Positions 60,899 through 64,000 of a stretch of 64,000 bases of DNA are shown here, one piece after another; positions within the stretch are counted from its first letter, which is position 1, and each line of letters begins with the position of its first letter. The DNA lies in the NCBI RefSeq assembly GCF_038396675.1, contig NC_088934.1, positions 41,945,001 through 42,009,000 on the forward strand, given 5' to 3'. The notes below the pieces were generated by a model. It saw nothing but the letters and a program-made list of their open reading frames with translations. It had not been told where the DNA came from and made no database searches. Source of the stretch: Hydra vulgaris (taxonomy: Eukaryota > Cnidaria > Hydrozoa > Anthoathecata > Hydridae). Both the position numbers and the translations under genes were made by a program.

Positions 60899-62037
60899 TC
60901 AATATTTTGTAAATCCACCCTTTGCTGCTATAACAGCTTCTACTCTCCGTGGCATGTTGTCAATGCATTTCTCTGCCAATTCTTTTATGTGAGGGTTTCG
61001 ATGCCAACCTTCAATTAATTTTTCAATAAGCTGGGTTTTATTTGTCACCAGTTCTTTTGAAGAAACCTCCCGTTTTAATATCTCACACAGGTTTTTTATA
61101 GGATTTAGATCCGGGGAATTTCCAGGCCATCAAGCAGTGGAATTTTTTTCTCTCCAAGAAACTTTTTAATGGATTTTACCGTTGGCAAGGGGCAGAATCT
61201 TGCATAAATATAAATTCGCTATCTGGAAACCATTCCGAGACTAGAGGAATGAGCTTTTGTTCCAAAACATCTTTGAATTGGTCCTTTACGGGAGGGCTTT
61301 ACATGTCCCTTGGACTATGTAAAGCCTTCCCGTACCCTTACCACATATAACGGACCACACCATAATTGACAATGGATGTTTTACTGTCTCGATAATGCAG
61401 TCTGGATTAAATTTTTTACCCACCCTTCGTCGTACAAATGAGGCTCTGTCGTCCAAGATCTGAAACGTGGATTCGTCAGAAAAGCACACCTGAAAACAAA
61501 TGTTTCAAAAAATGTTAGTCTTTCATTAATGTAAAGAAAATCGAGAAATAAAACAGAAAATGACATGTTTAAGAAATAAATACCTTTCTCCAATCATCTG
61601 TTGTCATATTGCGGTGTTTTGTAGCCCATTTCAGTCTTTTATCCTTCATGGCAGGCGTTAATTTTGTTTTTTTCGCAAGACGATAACACTTAAAGCCTAA
61701 CTGATCTAAGCGTCTCCTGACTGTGCGATCACTAATATTAATTCCAGCATCTTCAATCAATGTAGTGATTGTTTTTCTGGGTTTCTTTCTATTCTTCAAG
61801 CAAATATTCCTGATAATTCTCTCAGACCTTGGCGTTGTAAGGCGTTTTCCTTTACAGTTTTTACGGAGAGTGGATATAGGGTTTTCGCCATTTTTTTGTT
61901 TTTGATGCTATTCTTTGCACAGTCTGCCTAGATACGCCAATTCTTCTTGAAATTTCTCGTTTAGAATAGTTAGTGTTGCTTAAAAGTGACATTATTTCAC
62001 TTTTTTTACAAACATTCACATCTTTTTTTTTACCCAT
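60899..62037 (-). pseudogene. Tc1-like transposase with a 93-bp intron, catalytic Glu changed
   Basis: ATG at 62,037: MGKKKDVNVCKKSEI, helix-turn-helix YSKREISRRIGVSRQTVQRI, then second DNA-binding part KKPRKTITTLIEDAGINISD and RTVRRRLDQLGFK. An AAG|GTATTT...TTTTCAG|GTG intron (61,491-61,583) precedes VCFSDESTFQI (first Asp), MVWSVICGKGTGRLY, FIFMQDSAPCQ (second Asp) and NSPDLNPIKN, where active Tc1 proteins have NPIEN, so the third catalytic residue is Lys here. The tail runs to a stop at 60,899. Frameshifts lie near 61,310 and 61,140-61,170 and another near 61,870. Confidence 0.85.
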
Positions 62038-62081
62038 TGTCAGAAACTTTAAAAAATTTAAAAGACAAATAAACACACTAC

Positions 62082-62159
62082 AAAAATATGTAAAAGAAAA
62101 TTATAAAAGTTGAAATAATACATTATTTCAACTTTTATAATTTTCTTTTACATATTTTT
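62082..62159. repeat. Palindrome, ~38-bp arms, 5' end of Tc1 element
   Basis: AAAAATATGTAAAAGAAAAT onward and its complement around a 2-base centre; practically perfect. Confidence 0.95.
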
Positions 62160-62511
62160 GTATATTTTTGGAAAAACTACTTTCAAAGAAGTCTTTCACT
62201 TAATAAAACACTTAAAAAATTAAAATTTTGAAAAATAGTCGTTTAAAACTAACGTTTGAAGAAAGATCCTCAACACACACAAAACAAGCTTCGGCACTCT
62301 ACAAATAGTAACTGAATACAATTTCTCGGTTTTACTTGTCAAAACATGCAAAATACAGTGTTGCTAGCAACAAAATAGTGTTGCCTACACAATAATTTGT
62401 AATAATGTCGTAAATAATTATGAAAAATTGTGAATTTTACTTTTGAAAAGTGAATTAATGCTGACAATATAACAAAAAACGTGATGGCCCTATTTTAATG
62501 GCCACCCACTG

Positions 62512-63135
<624 letters not shown>

Positions 63136-63139
63136 AACT

Positions 63140-63440
63140 ACAAAATGAAGGTTTCTTGGCAATCTCTTTATAAAACCAACAAAGATTTTCAGTGCAATTT
63201 AGATCTGGGCTATTTGGTAGCCAAGTTAGACACTCAATATTTTTGCTTTCGAACCATTCAGAGACAATTTTAGCCCTGTGACATCTTGCTGAAAAATGAA
63301 CGGAGTGCTTTGCTCAAGTGCATCAGTTGATGGTAACAAGTTGTTATTTAAAATATTGACGTAATAAATAGAGTTGAGTTGACCATCAAATAATTTAAAC
63401 ATAACTAGACCATAATATGTCATGCAGCACCATATTCCAG
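63140..63440 (-). pseudogene. Tc1/mariner transposase fragment
   Basis: GLVMFKLFDGQLNSIYYVNI, LNNNLLPSTDALEQ and FIFQQDVTGLKLSLN match the region around the second catalytic Asp of Tc1-like proteins (G...L...G.MN...Y..IL..NLLPS; FQQDNAPCH). The usual PCH is lost and frameshifts follow. No inverted repeats located. Confidence 0.65.
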
Positions 63441-64000
63441 GCCTTGTTAAGAAGCGCTACGCAGCTCGCATTTTGCTTGCGAAAAGGCGATTTGCCTACG
63501 CGTTCAGCAGTTTTGCGCTACGCAAAATCTTTTATTTAAATTATCTTTTGATTACCGTTAACGTGACGTTTATTCAGAAGAAATAAAGTCGTTAACCGCA
63601 ACTGTAAAATAATAGATTTTTTTGTTAAAGAAACAGTTTGTTTCATAATTTTTTTTTTGTTATTAAAAATTAGTTAAAAAAAAAAAGTGTTTTAAGTTTT
63701 ATCTTAAGGAATTAAATATATAAATTCCTTTTAAATATAAAAATTATTTTTAGTCATAATAAGTTTAAAAAATGCACGATTTATTTTGATGTAAATATTT
63801 TATTAATAAGATATATTGTTTATTGTTAATTCAATAACGTAGAGTTTTAATGACGTTCATTTAATTTATGAAAATAAATTATGATCACGAACATGTTATC
63901 GCACAGTGGACCAGAGAGACCGCCAGGTTTTATGTCGTGTCAATTAAACAAAACTTTTTTTATTTAAGAGTATTTATTTTATAATAATAGAAAAAGTTGT
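63441..64000. other. Intergenic, CG-richer patch then AT-rich
   Basis: 63,450-63,530 contains GCGCTACGCAGC and GCGCTACGCAAA phrases and TTGCTTGCGAAAAGGCG, unlike its surroundings; probably an interspersed repeat end. No gene seen to the end of the window. Confidence 0.35.

Larger units (their letters stand above)
60709..62511 (-). mobile_element. Tc1-like transposon, 1.8 kb
   Basis: Inverted ends CAGTGGGTGGCCATT(G/A)AAAT with GGGCC following, between TA dinucleotides at 60,707-60,708 and 62,512-62,513. One transposase gene on the minus strand. Confidence 0.93.

Overview
The window looks like cnidarian nuclear DNA, most likely Hydra. This is inferred, not searched: it is very AT-rich and intron-rich, has many long (TA)n tracts, is saturated with decayed transposons of many superfamilies (non-LTR, Penelope-like, BEL/Pao, hAT, P, Transib/RAG1-like, Tc1, TTAA-type), and carries a SINE with a tRNA-Lys-like head. 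No bacterial or organellar signal is seen.

Host genes are few. At 1.3-7.0 kb there are two tandem cassettes for a secreted collagen-lectin protein: an N-terminal segment, 29 Gly-X-Y triplets, a galactose-binding (SUEL-type) lectin domain and a basic tail ending KEKRSFRDS. Only the first cassette has a visible signal-peptide exon, so the second may share it by alternative splicing. On the minus strand, 38.55-42.0 kb holds a two-exon gene with a C-terminal membrane anchor, and 57.85-58.0 kb holds the last exon of a paralogue. Everything else recognisable is mobile DNA.

The centre (16.7-31.0 kb) is a four-level nest. A hAT transposase gene is split at 17,328/30,922 by a Transib/RAG1-like element (17,329-30,916). 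Its ends are CACTGTG/CACAGTG, it has ~0.5 kb inverted repeats, and it is flanked by a GC-rich 5-bp near-duplication. Its RAG1-like reading frame is split near the C-terminus by a BEL/Pao retrotransposon (20,288-30,035, 5-bp duplication CCGAT). The integrase region of the BEL is split by a second Transib-like element (25,364-29,606) with ~597-bp inverted repeats and a five-exon RAG1-core-like gene. A third RAG1-like fragment lies at 56.35-56.65 kb.

Three further nests occur. At 32.1-35.1 kb a DDE element contains a hAT element (TSD AACCATTG) that contains a tRNA-derived SINE. At 43.4-50.6 kb an unassigned D-D-E transposon with TTAA flanks contains a complete-ended P-element-like transposon with THAP domain (44,019-47,296, TSD TTTGGTTT). 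At 58.1-60.3 kb a non-LTR fragment is interrupted by a MITE-like element carrying a 25-bp minisatellite. Other elements are a Penelope-like endonuclease relic with a hammerhead-like motif in a lectin-gene intron, CR1/L2-like retrotransposons, a CACTA-ended MITE, two related MITEs at 50.9 and 55.7 kb, a TTAA-flanked Mutator/Kolobok-type transposon (52.64-55.38 kb) and a Tc1 element (60.71-62.51 kb).

Short near-perfect palindromes (arms 10-65 bp) recur at unrelated sites, including inside transposon coding sequence. They look like fold-back template-switch scars. Nearly all transposase frames are broken, so most elements appear inactive.
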